64,000 nucleotides of DNA from NCBI RefSeq assembly GCF_050529585.1, contig NZ_CP172882.1:1922001-1986000 (forward strand), read 5' to 3'. The notes below the pieces were generated by a model. The model was not told where the DNA came from. It worked only from the letters and a program-made list of their open reading frames with translations, and did no database searches. Below, piece by piece: positions 53,788-63,145 of this stretch. Source of the DNA: Enterococcus_D sp050529585. Lineage in GTDB: Bacteria; Bacillota; Bacilli; Lactobacillales; Enterococcaceae. Numbering within the stretch: the first letter of the stretch is position 1; each line of letters starts with the position of its first letter. The position numbers and the translations under genes are program-made.

Positions 53788-54219
53788 CTATTCTATAAAA
53801 TTTTTACTCTCAACCACCAAAGCGATTCCTTTTTGATCAATCTCAACAATGATGACTTTGGTGCCCACCGGCAACCGGATATTCTTGCTGCGATCCTCCA
53901 CGCGGTAGAGCATCGCTGGATAGACGGAACGTGCAGTTTGACTGCCAATCTCCATCACCTCTCCCATGGATGACCCTTCTATTTTTTCAGTCAATTCACC
54001 AATCAAAAAGTCGGATTGATTGAGCACATTGCTGCTGTTTTTATCTGTTATACGATTATATAGCCACATAAATGGCGCTAGCAATAAGCTAAATAACAAA
54101 AATACGATCAATAGTCCGCCAATGATGAGAATCAACCAGCCCAAAAATTGAATAACTGTCGGAAATTGTCCTAAGTAACTTTGAATCATCGAGAACCACT
54201 CTTCGGCCACCTTGTTCAC
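53788..54219 (-). CDS. NfeD-like membrane protein (YuaF-like), flotillin partner
   Basis: NfeD proteins accompany flotillins. The 143-aa protein has two close hydrophobic segments (about residues 20-55) and a C-terminal OB-fold domain (FLIGELTEKIEGSSMGEV through TKVIIVEIDQKGIALVV), the NfeD C-terminal plan. The GTG at 54219 is very close to the ribosome site AAAGGCG; a GTG three codons later (about 54210) is possible. It starts the NfeD-flotillin unit. Confidence 0.85.
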   Translation of the reverse strand: MNKVAEEWFSMIQSYLGQFPTVIQFLGWLILIIGGLLIVFLLFSLLLAPFMWLYNRITDKNSSNVLNQSDFLIGELTEKIEGSSMGEVMEIGSQTARSVYPAMLYRVEDRSKNIRLPVGTKVIIVEIDQKGIALVVESKNFIE

Positions 54220-54274
54220 CGCCTTTCATTGTTACAAACTATCATAAGTCACTGCATGAAAAGTTTCAAGACAA

Positions 54275-54315
54275 ATTAAAAAAAAATCCTCTTGCTAATT
54301 TAAAGTAAGAGGATT
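54275..54315 (-). terminator. Terminator after trmFO
   Basis: AATCCTCTT and AAGAGGATT form a 9-bp stem around a 13-nt loop, with a nine-residue T-rich run on the minus strand. Confidence 0.88.
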
Positions 54316-54325
54316 TTTTGATTGA

Positions 54326-55630
54326 TTACAGCAATTCCGCCTTTGCAGTTGCTAAAGCGTTCAATGCACGATTGGCCAAAGCCTCATAACGGGATTTTTT
54401 ATCGCGGATCCGCTCTGGCAATTCTGGCAGCAAACCAAAATTGGCATTCATCGGTTGGAAATGTTTGCCTTCTGCATGGGTAATATAATAGGCCATACTG
54501 CCAATAGCTGTTTCTTGTGGGAAGACAACTGGTGCTTGATCATTGGCTAATTTGGCAGCATTGATACCAGCAATCAAACCACTAGCAGCACTTTCTACAT
54601 ACCCCTCGACCCCGGTCATTTGACCTGCAAAGAAAAGGTCATCCCGTTTTTTCGACTGATAGGTTTGTTGCAGCAATTCTGGAGAATTCATAAAGCTATT
54701 GCGGTGCATGACACCAAAACGAACAAATTCAGCTTCTTCTAGACCTGGAATCATGCGAAAGACCCGTTTTTGTTCGCCCCATTTCAAATGGGTTTGGAAA
54801 CCAACAATGTTATACAATGACGCTGCTGCGTTGTCTTGGCGTAATTGAATCACTGCGTATGGTCGCTTACCGGTTTTTGGATCTTCCAGTCCAACTGGCT
54901 TCATTGGACCAAACAACATCGTTTTTGGTCCGCGTCCTGCCATCACTTCGATCGGCATACAGCCTTCAAAGAATTTTTCTTTTTCAAATTCTTTGAGTGG
55001 TGCTACCTCAGCTTCAAGCAATGCTTCACGAAACGCGTAAAACTCTTCTTTTGTCATTGGACAATTCAAATAAGCGGCTTCCCCCTTATCATAACGTGAC
55101 TTAAGATAAACTTTGTCCATATTGATCGTTGATTTATCAACGATCGGTGCTGCAGCATCGTAGAAGTAAAAACCTTCCGATCCATTGAATGCTTGAATGG
55201 CTTTTGATAGTGGCGCCGAGGTCAACGGACCTGTCGCAATGACTGTGATTCCTTCTGGTATCTCAGTGATCTCTTCTTCAATGACAGTTACCAATGGATG
55301 TTCTTTGACTTTCTTGGTCACGAGGGCTGAGAAATCATCGCGATCAACTGCTAATGCCCCGCCTGCTGGTACTGCAGTTGCATCCGCTGATGTAATGATC
55401 ACAGAGTTTAAACGGCGCATTTCTTCTTTCAAGACACCGACAGCGTTGGTCAGATTATTGCCTCTTAGGGAATTCGTACAGACCAATTCAGCAAAGTTAT
55501 TGGTATGATGGGCCTCCGTCGTTTTTTTGGGGCGCATTTCATATAGATTCACGGCCACTCCTGCTTCAGCAGCTTGCCATGCAGCTTCACTTCCAGCCAA
55601 TCCGGCACCGATTACATTTATTTGCTTCAT
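54326..55630 (-). CDS. trmFO: Methylenetetrahydrofolate-tRNA-(uracil-5-)-methyltransferase TrmFO
   Basis: TrmFO makes the m5U54 modification of tRNA using FAD and methylene-THF. The 434-aa protein has the FAD loop GAGLAGSEAAW at residues 7-17, and the family region NFAELVCTNSLRGN. The ATG at 55630 follows AAAAGGAG by 7 nt; the in-frame extension of 27 codons is not supported. It lies between topA and the NfeD-flotillin pair, the Bacillus order except for that insertion. Confidence 0.97.
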   Translation of the reverse strand: MKQINVIGAGLAGSEAAWQAAEAGVAVNLYEMRPKKTTEAHHTNNFAELVCTNSLRGNNLTNAVGVLKEEMRRLNSVIITSADATAVPAGGALAVDRDDFSALVTKKVKEHPLVTVIEEEITEIPEGITVIATGPLTSAPLSKAIQAFNGSEGFYFYDAAAPIVDKSTINMDKVYLKSRYDKGEAAYLNCPMTKEEFYAFREALLEAEVAPLKEFEKEKFFEGCMPIEVMAGRGPKTMLFGPMKPVGLEDPKTGKRPYAVIQLRQDNAAASLYNIVGFQTHLKWGEQKRVFRMIPGLEEAEFVRFGVMHRNSFMNSPELLQQTYQSKKRDDLFFAGQMTGVEGYVESAASGLIAGINAAKLANDQAPVVFPQETAIGSMAYYITHAEGKHFQPMNANFGLLPELPERIRDKKSRYEALANRALNALATAKAELL

Positions 55631-55772
55631 ACTTTTACTCCTTTTTATATACAGCATTTTTTCATAGATGAATGGTTTAAGCAAAAGGACCGACAAATCC
55701 TCACGCACCATTTAAGCAATAAGCTTAGATGCTGTTGCAGAGTTGCCGATTCTTTTGTATTAAATAAACACA

Positions 55773-57851
55773 TTATTTTTGAACTTGCTCTTCATAATCG
55801 CCATTGATACAAACAACTTGTTTGCCACCTTTGACTTTCTTTTCGACCAAATAGTTGTCACATTTCGGACAATTACGACCGACAGGTTTATCCCATGAAG
55901 TAAAGTCGCACTCTGGATAACGGGTACAACCGTAGAACAAACGATTTTTTTTCGATTTGCGCTCGACCACTTGCCCTTCATGACAGACAGGACATTCAAC
56001 ACCGATTTCCTTGACGATCGGCTTAGTATTGCGACAATCAGGGAAGTTGCTACAAGCGTAAAATTTGCCATAACGCCCCAATTTGATCACCATTGGATGA
56101 CCACACAAGTCACAGTCAAAACCAGCTGGTTCATCTTTGATTTGAATCTTTTCGATCTGTTCTTCGGCGGTAGTCAAGTCTTTTTCAAATGGACGATAGA
56201 ATTGATCGACCACCTTGACCCATTCCTCTTTCCCGGCTTCGATACTGTCTAAACGATTTTCCATCTCAGCTGTAAAGTGAGTATCCACGATTTGCGGGAA
56301 AAATTCTTCGATCAATGAATTGACGATTTCTCCTAATTCCGTAGGTTCAAAACGTTTTTGTGCCAATTTCACATAGTATCTGCGTTGAATAGTTTCAAGC
56401 GTTGGCGCATAAGTTGATGGCCGACCCACACCATTTTCTTCTAGTGTTTTGATCAGTGTTGCTTCACTAAAACGGGCAGGGGGTTGTGTAAAGTGCTGTT
56501 TGGGTTCGATCGATACAGATTGAACGACATCCCCTTCAGCTAATTCAGGCAAAATGTTTTCTTTGTCTTCTTTGCCGTCATCGCGCCCTTCAACATAGAC
56601 TTGCATGAAGCCTTTAAATTTGATTTTTGACCCGTTCGCGATAAAAATCACACCATTTTGATCCAACGTCACTTTCATCGTGTCCAAAATTGCTGGAGTC
56701 ATTTGGCTGGCTACAAAACGGGACCAAATCAAACGATATAATTTCATTTGATCTTTATCCAAGAATTTTTCAATGCTCTCTGGTGTCCGTAACACACTTG
56801 AAGGACGTACCGCTTCATGGGCATCTTGCGCCCCTTGTGCATTGGCTCGTTTTTTACCGCCATGGGCTGAAAATTCTGTACCATAGGTGCTTTCAATAAA
56901 CTCAGCTGCTTCGGCTTTCGCTGAGTCCGCGATCCTTGTCGAATCAGTACGCATATAGGTGATCAAACCGACCGTTCCTTGCTTGCCTAGAGCAATTCCT
57001 TCATACAATTGTTGGGCAACCATCATGGTTTTCCTGGTCCGGAAATTCAATTTACGGGCTGCTTCTTGTTGCAAACTACTCGTTGTAAATGGCGCTGCTG
57101 GATTCCGTTTACGCTCTTTCTTTTCCACTTTTGTCACTTGGAAATCTTTGCTCTTTAACCGTTCTGTCACTTCTTTGATACTTTCAGCATTCGGTAATTT
57201 TTTCTTTTTACCGTCTAATCCCCAGAAATTGGCTTTAAATTTTTTGGTCGCTTTCTTAAAGTTCCCATCGATACTCCAATATTCTTCTGGTACAAAATCA
57301 CGAATTTCCTTTTCGCGATCAATAATAATTTTTAAGGCAACAGATTGCACACGACCCGCACTTAAGCCTTTCTTGACTTTGCGCCACAAAATCGGACTCA
57401 ATGAATACCCTACAAGACGATCTAAAATCCGGCGTGCCTGTTGTGCATCCACCAAATCAACATCGATAGTTCTTGGTTCTTTGAAGGCTGCTTTCACAGC
57501 ATCTTTGGTGATTTCATTGAAAACCACCCGATTTTGATCCTTCAAATCAAGCCCTAACAGGAACGCCAAGTGCCAAGCAATGGCTTCTCCTTCTCTATCC
57601 GGGTCACTTGCGAGATAAACTTTTTCAGCTTTTTTGGCTGCAGAACGTAAAGATTTGATGACATCACCTTTACCGCGAATCGAAATATAATGCGGCTCGT
57701 AGTCATTTTCCGTATCGATGCCCATCTTGCTTTTCGGTAAATCTCGAATATGTCCCACGCTCGCAACTACTTTGTAGTTTCGTCCGAGGTATTTTTCAAT
57801 GGTTTTCGCCTTTGCTGGCGATTCCACAATCACTAAATATTTATATGCCAT
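55773..57851 (-). CDS. topA: DNA topoisomerase I
   Basis: TopA relaxes negative supercoils and limits R-loops. The 692-aa type IA enzyme has the TOPRIM domain at the start (VIVESPAKAKTIEKYLG), active-site Tyr in GLITYMRTDSTRI, and C-terminal zinc ribbons with three CxxC...C groups (CDLCGHP, CPVCHEG, CPKCDNY). The ribosome site AAGGAG is 13 nt before the ATG. It is flanked by dprA and trmFO as in Bacillus. Confidence 0.98.
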   Translation of the reverse strand: MAYKYLVIVESPAKAKTIEKYLGRNYKVVASVGHIRDLPKSKMGIDTENDYEPHYISIRGKGDVIKSLRSAAKKAEKVYLASDPDREGEAIAWHLAFLLGLDLKDQNRVVFNEITKDAVKAAFKEPRTIDVDLVDAQQARRILDRLVGYSLSPILWRKVKKGLSAGRVQSVALKIIIDREKEIRDFVPEEYWSIDGNFKKATKKFKANFWGLDGKKKKLPNAESIKEVTERLKSKDFQVTKVEKKERKRNPAAPFTTSSLQQEAARKLNFRTRKTMMVAQQLYEGIALGKQGTVGLITYMRTDSTRIADSAKAEAAEFIESTYGTEFSAHGGKKRANAQGAQDAHEAVRPSSVLRTPESIEKFLDKDQMKLYRLIWSRFVASQMTPAILDTMKVTLDQNGVIFIANGSKIKFKGFMQVYVEGRDDGKEDKENILPELAEGDVVQSVSIEPKQHFTQPPARFSEATLIKTLEENGVGRPSTYAPTLETIQRRYYVKLAQKRFEPTELGEIVNSLIEEFFPQIVDTHFTAEMENRLDSIEAGKEEWVKVVDQFYRPFEKDLTTAEEQIEKIQIKDEPAGFDCDLCGHPMVIKLGRYGKFYACSNFPDCRNTKPIVKEIGVECPVCHEGQVVERKSKKNRLFYGCTRYPECDFTSWDKPVGRNCPKCDNYLVEKKVKGGKQVVCINGDYEEQVQK

Positions 57852-57995
57852 ATAGAAAATGGCTCCTTCCTTGATTTTTTCCTACTATATATATACCTTC
57901 AATCAATGAATCTATCATATGTTGAACAAACATACAAATCGTAGCTTATCATAGCTTTCGAAAAAAGTTTTGTCAAGGAAGGTTGATTACAAAAG

Positions 57996-58877
57996 TTAAA
58001 ATTGCATGCATTCTTGTATAATATCTGAAGCATTGATTGTACATTTCGCACCATCTTGAATCAATTGATGACAGCCTTTTGATTGTGTTGAAATAATTTC
58101 TCCAGGCACAGCAAACACTTCACGCCCGTTTTCTAATGCCAACTGGGCCGTAATCAGTGAGCCGCTTTTTTCTTTGGCTTCGATCACACAGACCCCTTGT
58201 GCAATACCAGCAATCAAGCGATTGCGCATTGGGAAATGAAAGCGCTGCGGCAAAGTGCCAGCAGGATATTCACTGATCACCAAATGTGCTTGTTTGATTT
58301 CGTCATAGATGTCTCTTGAAGATGAAGGATAACAGATGTCAACACCTGTACCAACGACTGCAATCGTTTGACCATGATTACGCAATGTTGATTCATGGGC
58401 AAAACTATCGACGCCTTTTGCTAAGCCACTTATAATCGCATAATCTGCCGCTACCAGTGGTGGCACTAATTTTTCACACACTTTTCTGGCATAGATCGAT
58501 GCATCACGTGCCCCAACGATAGCCAGACATGGTTGATGGAGCAACGACAGATTGCCTTGATAGAATAAGAGCAATGGAGGATCTGGAATTTGTCTTAACA
58601 AAGCTGGATAATCTGATGAAAAATAAGTGATCAGTTGCTGCTGATCGAGCATTTGGCGCATATGCGCATCAGTCATTTGTTGCCATGACCGATAGATGCT
58701 GTCAGCTTTCTTAGCGGTAATACCTAATCTGTACAAGTCTGCAAGGTTGACGATTGTGGCCTGCTGAGCTATCCAATGTTTGATGATCCGCCAACAACTT
58801 TTTAGACCTATTCCCCGACAGTAGTACAACTTGATCATCTGTTTTTCAAAATCTGAACATTCATTATAGCGCATCAT
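57996..58877 (-). CDS. dprA: DNA processing protein DprA (Smf)
   Basis: DprA protects incoming single-stranded DNA and loads RecA during transformation. The 293-aa protein has the Rossmann core with IVGARDASIYA, SGLAKGVDSFAHE, GTGVDICYP and FPMRNRLIAGIAQGVCVIEA. Start choice: ATG 58877 (ATGATG) follows GAGG by 6 nt; the longer frame to 58991 would overlap rnhB and lacks a ribosome site. With coiA it suggests competence machinery, though comG/comE genes are not in this window. Confidence 0.95.
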   Translation of the reverse strand: MMRYNECSDFEKQMIKLYYCRGIGLKSCWRIIKHWIAQQATIVNLADLYRLGITAKKADSIYRSWQQMTDAHMRQMLDQQQLITYFSSDYPALLRQIPDPPLLLFYQGNLSLLHQPCLAIVGARDASIYARKVCEKLVPPLVAADYAIISGLAKGVDSFAHESTLRNHGQTIAVVGTGVDICYPSSSRDIYDEIKQAHLVISEYPAGTLPQRFHFPMRNRLIAGIAQGVCVIEAKEKSGSLITAQLALENGREVFAVPGEIISTQSKGCHQLIQDGAKCTINASDIIQECMQF

Positions 58878-58942
58878 AAAAAACCTCATTTCAATAGCAT
58901 TCTTTAAATAAGATTCGCTAAAAAAAGAGGTTTGAACGAAAT

Positions 58943-59716
58943 TTATACGTATTGTTTGACTGGGGCAAAAGTTTTTCGATGGATTGGACAAATCCCATGC
59001 GTCTTCAAGCCCTCTAAATGAACCTTGGTACCATAACCTGCATTCTTATCAAATCCATAATGAGGATAGGTATGATGAAAATCAATCATGAGATTATCAC
59101 GATAGACTTTCGCAATGATACTTGCGGCAGCAATGCTGTTGGACCGGGCATCACCTTTGATCAAACTTTGCTGCTTAATAGCTGTATCGATCGTCATCGC
59201 ATCTACCAATACGTACTCTGGCGTGATAGCTAAATCTTCTAAGGCAATTTTCATTGCCAAACGACTCGCTTGATAAATGTTTAAACGGTCAATCTCATCA
59301 TGGGGCACAACCCCAATACCGATAGCAATGGCTTGATTTTGAATCTCAACAAATAACGCATCCTTTTTTTTCTGAGATAGTTGTTTCGAGTCATTCAAGC
59401 CTAAGATTTGACTATCTTTTGGCAAAATCACAGCAGCTGCAACCACCGGTCCTGCCAGCGGCCCGCGACCAACCTCATCGATTCCTGCAATAAACCGCAC
59501 ACCATCTGCATAGGCTGCTTGTTCAAAGATAGACATCTCCTGAAACTTGGTCAATAGTTGCTGTTGCTTCATTTGCTGTTTTTCATATTGTTCAATAAGT
59601 TTTTTGACTCCGATGCGGGCATCTTCTTTCAAAGCTGCAAAGTAAGCCAAATCGTCAAACTGCGGATCAAATAAACGGGTTTTGATTTCTTTAATCGACT
59701 GCGTCATCTGCCTCAT
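58943..59716 (-). CDS. rnhB: Ribonuclease HII
   Basis: RnhB removes RNA from RNA-DNA hybrids and excises ribonucleotides. The 257-aa protein has the acidic site IDEVGRGPLAGPVV, ILGLNDSKQLS and the later VLVDAMTI and DARSNSIAAASIIAKVYRD motifs, with an N-terminal helical extension. It overlaps the rbgA 3' end by 26 bp. Two ATG codons (59716 and 59707) are possible. Confidence 0.96.
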   Translation of the reverse strand: MRQMTQSIKEIKTRLFDPQFDDLAYFAALKEDARIGVKKLIEQYEKQQMKQQQLLTKFQEMSIFEQAAYADGVRFIAGIDEVGRGPLAGPVVAAAVILPKDSQILGLNDSKQLSQKKKDALFVEIQNQAIAIGIGVVPHDEIDRLNIYQASRLAMKIALEDLAITPEYVLVDAMTIDTAIKQQSLIKGDARSNSIAAASIIAKVYRDNLMIDFHHTYPHYGFDKNAGYGTKVHLEGLKTHGICPIHRKTFAPVKQYV

Positions 59717-60557
59717 CTAACTCCTCTAAACGATCTAACGTATACCGACCCAATTTCCCTTGACGTATATCAAAAACTACGAGCTCTGCACCGCGATCAT
59801 AATTGTCTTTATAACCTCTTTTTTGGGTGATTTTCATCAAAAGTTCCGGCGCCAATAACGCTGCTTCTTCTGCCGTCAAGTTATAACGCGCCGCAACTTT
59901 ATCTGGGTAATAACGCGCAAAAAAGTCTAAGCCATAGAGCGCAATATCATCTAAGTGGATCAACTGATCCTTGATGGCACCAGTCAATGCCAATCTTTTG
60001 CCAATCTCTGGATCTTCAAATTTCGGCCATAAAATCCCTGGCGTGTCCAACAACTCAACCTCATTACCAAAACGCAACCATTGTTGCCCCTTGGTGACAC
60101 CAGGTTTATTGCCGGTTTGGGCGATTTTTTTGCCAACAAGACGATTCATCAACGTTGATTTACCAACGTTAGGAATACCGATCACCATTGCACGAATCGC
60201 TCGGGGTTTCAATCCTCTCGCTTTATCACGGGCTATTTTGTCTTTCAATACTTCTTTGGCAGCCGGTACGATTCCTTTGATTCCTTGATTATCTTGGGCA
60301 TTGATGGCTAATGCGATATACCCTTGCTTTTTAAAATAGGCGACCCACTGCTTGGTTTGTTGCGGATCTGCCAAATCGGCTTTGTTGATCAAAATCAAAC
60401 GTGGTTTTTGCTGTAATAGTTGGTCAAGCATTGGATTGCGTGATGAAATCGGCAATCTGGCATCAACCAATTCAAAGACAATATCCACAAATTTTAATTT
60501 TTCGCTGACTTCACGTCTGGCTTTTGCCATATGTCCTGGAAACCATTGAATAGTCAT
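59691..60557 (-). CDS. rbgA: Ribosome biogenesis GTPase RbgA (YlqF)
   Basis: RbgA is needed to complete the 50S subunit. It has the circularly permuted GTPase order: G4 (NKADL, near residue 58) comes before G1 (GIPNVGKST) and G3 (DTPGIL), in 288 aa, and begins TIQWFPGHMAKARRE. AAAGGAGG precedes the ATG. The leader upstream contains a promoter and paired RNA segments. The gene is followed by rnhB as in Bacillus. Confidence 0.97.
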   Translation of the reverse strand: MTIQWFPGHMAKARREVSEKLKFVDIVFELVDARLPISSRNPMLDQLLQQKPRLILINKADLADPQQTKQWVAYFKKQGYIALAINAQDNQGIKGIVPAAKEVLKDKIARDKARGLKPRAIRAMVIGIPNVGKSTLMNRLVGKKIAQTGNKPGVTKGQQWLRFGNEVELLDTPGILWPKFEDPEIGKRLALTGAIKDQLIHLDDIALYGLDFFARYYPDKVAARYNLTAEEAALLAPELLMKITQKRGYKDNYDRGAELVVFDIRQGKLGRYTLDRLEELDEADDAVD

Positions 60558-60578
60558 TCTATATCCTCCTTTACGATC

Positions 60579-60660
60579 AAGAATATCTTTCTTTCCACTG
60601 CATGAACTATCCAGCGGATTTGCTTTCCGCTAAGACTGCTATGGTACCGGTGATATTCTC
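60579..60660 (-). other. Folded 5' leader of rbgA
   Basis: On the minus strand GAGAATATC (60660-60652) can pair with GATATTCTT (60587-60579) as an outer stem, enclosing the hairpin AGCGGA/TCCGCT (60613-60631, 7-nt loop). The outer stem closes 9 nt before the rbgA ribosome site. No known riboswitch or protein-leader class is recognised. Confidence 0.45.
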
Positions 60661-60672
60661 ATGTCCGTTGAT

Positions 60673-60701
60673 ATTATACGGGTTTCATAGGCATTCGTCT
60701 A
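60673..60701 (-). promoter_or_regulatory. Promoter of the rbgA operon
   Basis: Minus-strand TAGACG (60701-60696), a 17-nt spacer and a perfect TATAAT (60678-60673). Confidence 0.55.
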
Positions 60702-60828
60702 TAACAGAATCATGATTCCCGCAGATTCTTTAGAAACCTGTTCGGCCAACCCACAGACTGCTGCAGAAGTATCCTTGTACTTTCTGTGGCAGATACTACC
60801 CTTTTTTTAAAGGTATCATTTTTTTTAT
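60702..60828 (-). other. Structured intergenic segment between lepB and rbgA promoter
   Basis: About 125 nt with two mutually exclusive pairings: CAGAAAGTA with TACTTCTG (60764-60786) against CCACAGA with TCTGTGG (60751-60789), plus smaller stems such as GTTGGCCGAAC. It has no open frame and lies upstream of the rbgA promoter. It could be a small RNA or an old leader; no known family is recognised. Confidence 0.35.
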
Positions 60829-60841
60829 TACCCATTCAATG

Positions 60842-60882
60842 ACAAAAACCCTCTATCAAAACAGCAGCTTTGACAAAGGGCC
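60842..60882 (-). terminator. Terminator after lepB
   Basis: CCCTCTATCAAAA (60849-60861) and CTTTGACAAAGGG (60868-60880) form an imperfect stem with the U run at 60844-60848 on the minus strand. Outer arms ACCCATT (60830-60836) and AATGGGT (60883-60889) extend it. Confidence 0.7.
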
Positions 60883-60901
60883 AATGGGTCAATGAAACAC
60901 G

Positions 60902-61450
60902 TCAAATCAAACGGATATGTGATAGAGGATAATAAACCAATCGTGCATTCCCTAAAATTGCATCTCCTGAAATCGGGCCAAAGGACCGGCTATCTTTTGA
61001 AGCTCTGCGATTGTCGCCAATCACAAAATAGCTATCTTTCCCTAATTTTTCAACCCCCAAAAGTGTTTCTAAGTCAAAATCATTTGTGTAAGAAGCTGTT
61101 TCATGATCATTGTTGCGATTTTTTACCAAAAAAGGCTCTTCGACAGGCTCTCCATTAATGTATAGTTGGTCATCTTCATACTTCACAGCATCTCCAGGCA
61201 TGCCGATCACCCGTTTGATGTAGGTAGAACCATCTGGCATTTGGAATACAACCACATCAAATCGTCGAATCGGCGAGATTTTCTCAATGATCACCATATC
61301 ACCTTGCCGCAGCGTCCCTTCCATCGAGTTGCCTGAAACCGGTACGGGAATCAACAAAAACGCTCGAATCAAAAACGCTGTTGCAAAAGCAATCAACGCG
61401 TATTTAACTATCAACCAGAAACGATCTCGCCATTGATTATTGGGCGTCAT
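60902..61450 (-). CDS. lepB: Signal peptidase I
   Basis: LepB cuts signal peptides from exported proteins at the outer face of the membrane. The 182-aa protein has one N-terminal membrane helix (about residues 13-34), the Ser42 motif GNSMEGTL, FDVVVF, the Lys region TYIKRVIGMPGD and the GDNRRASKDSR box. The ATG at 61450 follows AGGAGG by 9 nt; the longer frame to 61480 starts at a TTG inside the S41 stop and was rejected. It is the gene after the S41 protease. Confidence 0.97.
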   Translation of the reverse strand: MTPNNQWRDRFWLIVKYALIAFATAFLIRAFLLIPVPVSGNSMEGTLRQGDMVIIEKISPIRRFDVVVFQMPDGSTYIKRVIGMPGDAVKYEDDQLYINGEPVEEPFLVKNRNNDHETASYTNDFDLETLLGVEKLGKDSYFVIGDNRRASKDSRSFGPISGDAILGNARLVYYPLSHIRLI

Positions 61451-61476
61451 TGCAAATCCCCTCCTCTCTTTTTCTG

Positions 61477-62904
61477 TCAATCTCCTGCCAATAATGACAA
61501 AGCTTTGAGATAAGCTGGATCTTCAGCCTTGATTTTTTCAGACACAGCTCCCTCGATTGCTTGTGCTGTTTCAGCATCGACTTTGCCGCTTTCAGTAAGC
61601 GACAGTTTCTTTTGAAAAGCCGTCACTGCGGCCTCCGTCTGATCATTAAAGGTATCGCCATTCGTATCATATCCTAACGCTGCCAAAAATTGATTCAGAT
61701 TATAGACAGCATCTGAACTTTGCCCGGATTTTAAGGCGTTGTCCCTCGGCAATGGTGCAAGATAGGCATAATCGGGATAATCGGCTTCATAATCCGGCAT
61801 GACGCCTTGATCATTGACCCATTCTTCATTCGGTGTCAACCATTTCATGATCGTCATTTTCAATTCACTGTCGTCACCCAAGTCTTGAATATTTTGCACG
61901 GTTCCCTTCCCAAAAGTTTCTGTACCCACAATAGGAATCGCTGCTGATTCCTGCAACGCCGCCGCAAAAATCTCTGAAGCGGAGGCACTGCCGCCATCCA
62001 CCAATACAACGACAGGTTCCGTAACTTTAAAGCCATCATCCAATGCTTCACTCGCTTTTGTCTCGCTGATGACCCCTTGATTGCTGGCAAATTTCACAAT
62101 CATTTGTCCATCTTCCAAAAACATACTTGCCATGATTTGGACTTGGTCCAATAAACCACCTGGATTTTGACGAACATCTACTATAAATGACTTGGCACCT
62201 TCATTTCTTAAATCAGTGATCGTCTCTCTTAATTCCTGGGCTGTGTTCTCGCCAAAAGTCGTGATCTCAATTTTTCCAATCGCTTCATTTTCCGTGGTGA
62301 TTTCACCATGGACCGTTTCAACTGGAATCGTATCTCTTGTTAATGTGACATCAAAAGTTTCCGCATCTCTTTGTACTGTCAACGTGACCTTAGACCCTTT
62401 TTCTCCTCGGATCTGTGCGACTACATCGGACAAGGTCTGACCTTTGGTATCTTCCCCATCCACTTTTAGGATCCGGTCGCCTATCCGTAGTCCGCTTTTT
62501 TCAGCTGGTGTGTTTTTGATGGGGGCTTGGGCAATTTCGGGATACTCATCGACCATTGATAAAGTGGCCCCGATTCCTTCAAAACTACCAGATAGTGATT
62601 GATCCAATTCATCTGCTGCCGTCTCACTTAAATAAGTCGTATAGGGATCATCCAGTGCATCGGTCATTCCTTGAAGAGCCCCTTCAATCAAGGCATCTTC
62701 ATCCACTTCTTGGTAATAATTGCCTTTGATTTGCGTGAAGAGTGCTTCGATTTTTGCAATGCCACTGTTTTCTGGTTGTGATTCTTCCATAACCGCTGCA
62801 GCCTGCTGTTGCTCAGCCTGTTGCCAAATATAGACACCGCCACCTGCTAAAATCGCTACACTGACCAGTGAAATAAGATAGCGACTTGTTGAGATACCTT
62901 TCAT
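61477..62904 (-). CDS. S41 carboxy-terminal processing protease with peptidoglycan-binding domain
   Basis: CtpA-type proteases trim extracytoplasmic proteins from their C-termini. The 475-aa protein has an N-terminal signal anchor (SLVSVAILAGGGVYIW), a PDZ domain around residues 95-180, the peptidase S41 core with catalytic Ser in GGSASASEIFAAAL and Lys in TFGKGTVQ, and a C-terminal PG-binding-1 domain (LKSGQSSDAVYNLNQFLAALGY). The ATG at 62904 follows AAAGGCGG. It precedes lepB. Confidence 0.95.
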   Translation of the reverse strand: MKGISTSRYLISLVSVAILAGGGVYIWQQAEQQQAAAVMEESQPENSGIAKIEALFTQIKGNYYQEVDEDALIEGALQGMTDALDDPYTTYLSETAADELDQSLSGSFEGIGATLSMVDEYPEIAQAPIKNTPAEKSGLRIGDRILKVDGEDTKGQTLSDVVAQIRGEKGSKVTLTVQRDAETFDVTLTRDTIPVETVHGEITTENEAIGKIEITTFGENTAQELRETITDLRNEGAKSFIVDVRQNPGGLLDQVQIMASMFLEDGQMIVKFASNQGVISETKASEALDDGFKVTEPVVVLVDGGSASASEIFAAALQESAAIPIVGTETFGKGTVQNIQDLGDDSELKMTIMKWLTPNEEWVNDQGVMPDYEADYPDYAYLAPLPRDNALKSGQSSDAVYNLNQFLAALGYDTNGDTFNDQTEAAVTAFQKKLSLTESGKVDAETAQAIEGAVSEKIKAEDPAYLKALSLLAGD

Positions 62905-62923
62905 CGTTTTCCGCCTTTCTATT

Positions 62924-63145
62924 CTAACGATTATTCTCTGTGTAGTCTGCCCAAATGCGATCAAAGATATCCATTGAAGGCAGGTAATCGACACTCAATT
63001 CCAAATAGGAAGAGATTTCTTCATAATCGTCGGTATGTTTCGGAAATTGTATATCATGACTTGCATGTGTGGCAAAAATTTGCGCTTCATCGGTATGACT
63101 TGGTCCTTTGACTGCCATGAGGTAACTATAAAAACTTTTACGCAT
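62924..63145 (-). CDS. yozE: YozE/UPF0346 small helical protein
   Basis: YozE proteins are small SAM-like helical proteins of unknown function. The 73-aa protein MRKSFYSYLMAVKGPSH... contains the family pattern YLELSVDYLPSMDIFDRIWADY. It starts inside the last codons of msrA (8-bp overlap). A longer in-frame reading to 63241 lies within msrA and has no support. Co-transcribed with msrA and the S41 gene. Confidence 0.9.
   Translation of the reverse strand: MRKSFYSYLMAVKGPSHTDEAQIFATHASHDIQFPKHTDDYEEISSYLELSVDYLPSMDIFDRIWADYTENNR

Noticed and set aside
60702..60828. T-box, SRP RNA or RNase P RNA between lepB and rbgA
   Set aside because: None of the conserved motifs of these RNAs (T-box sequence, GGAA SRP loop pairing, RNase P core) could be found.
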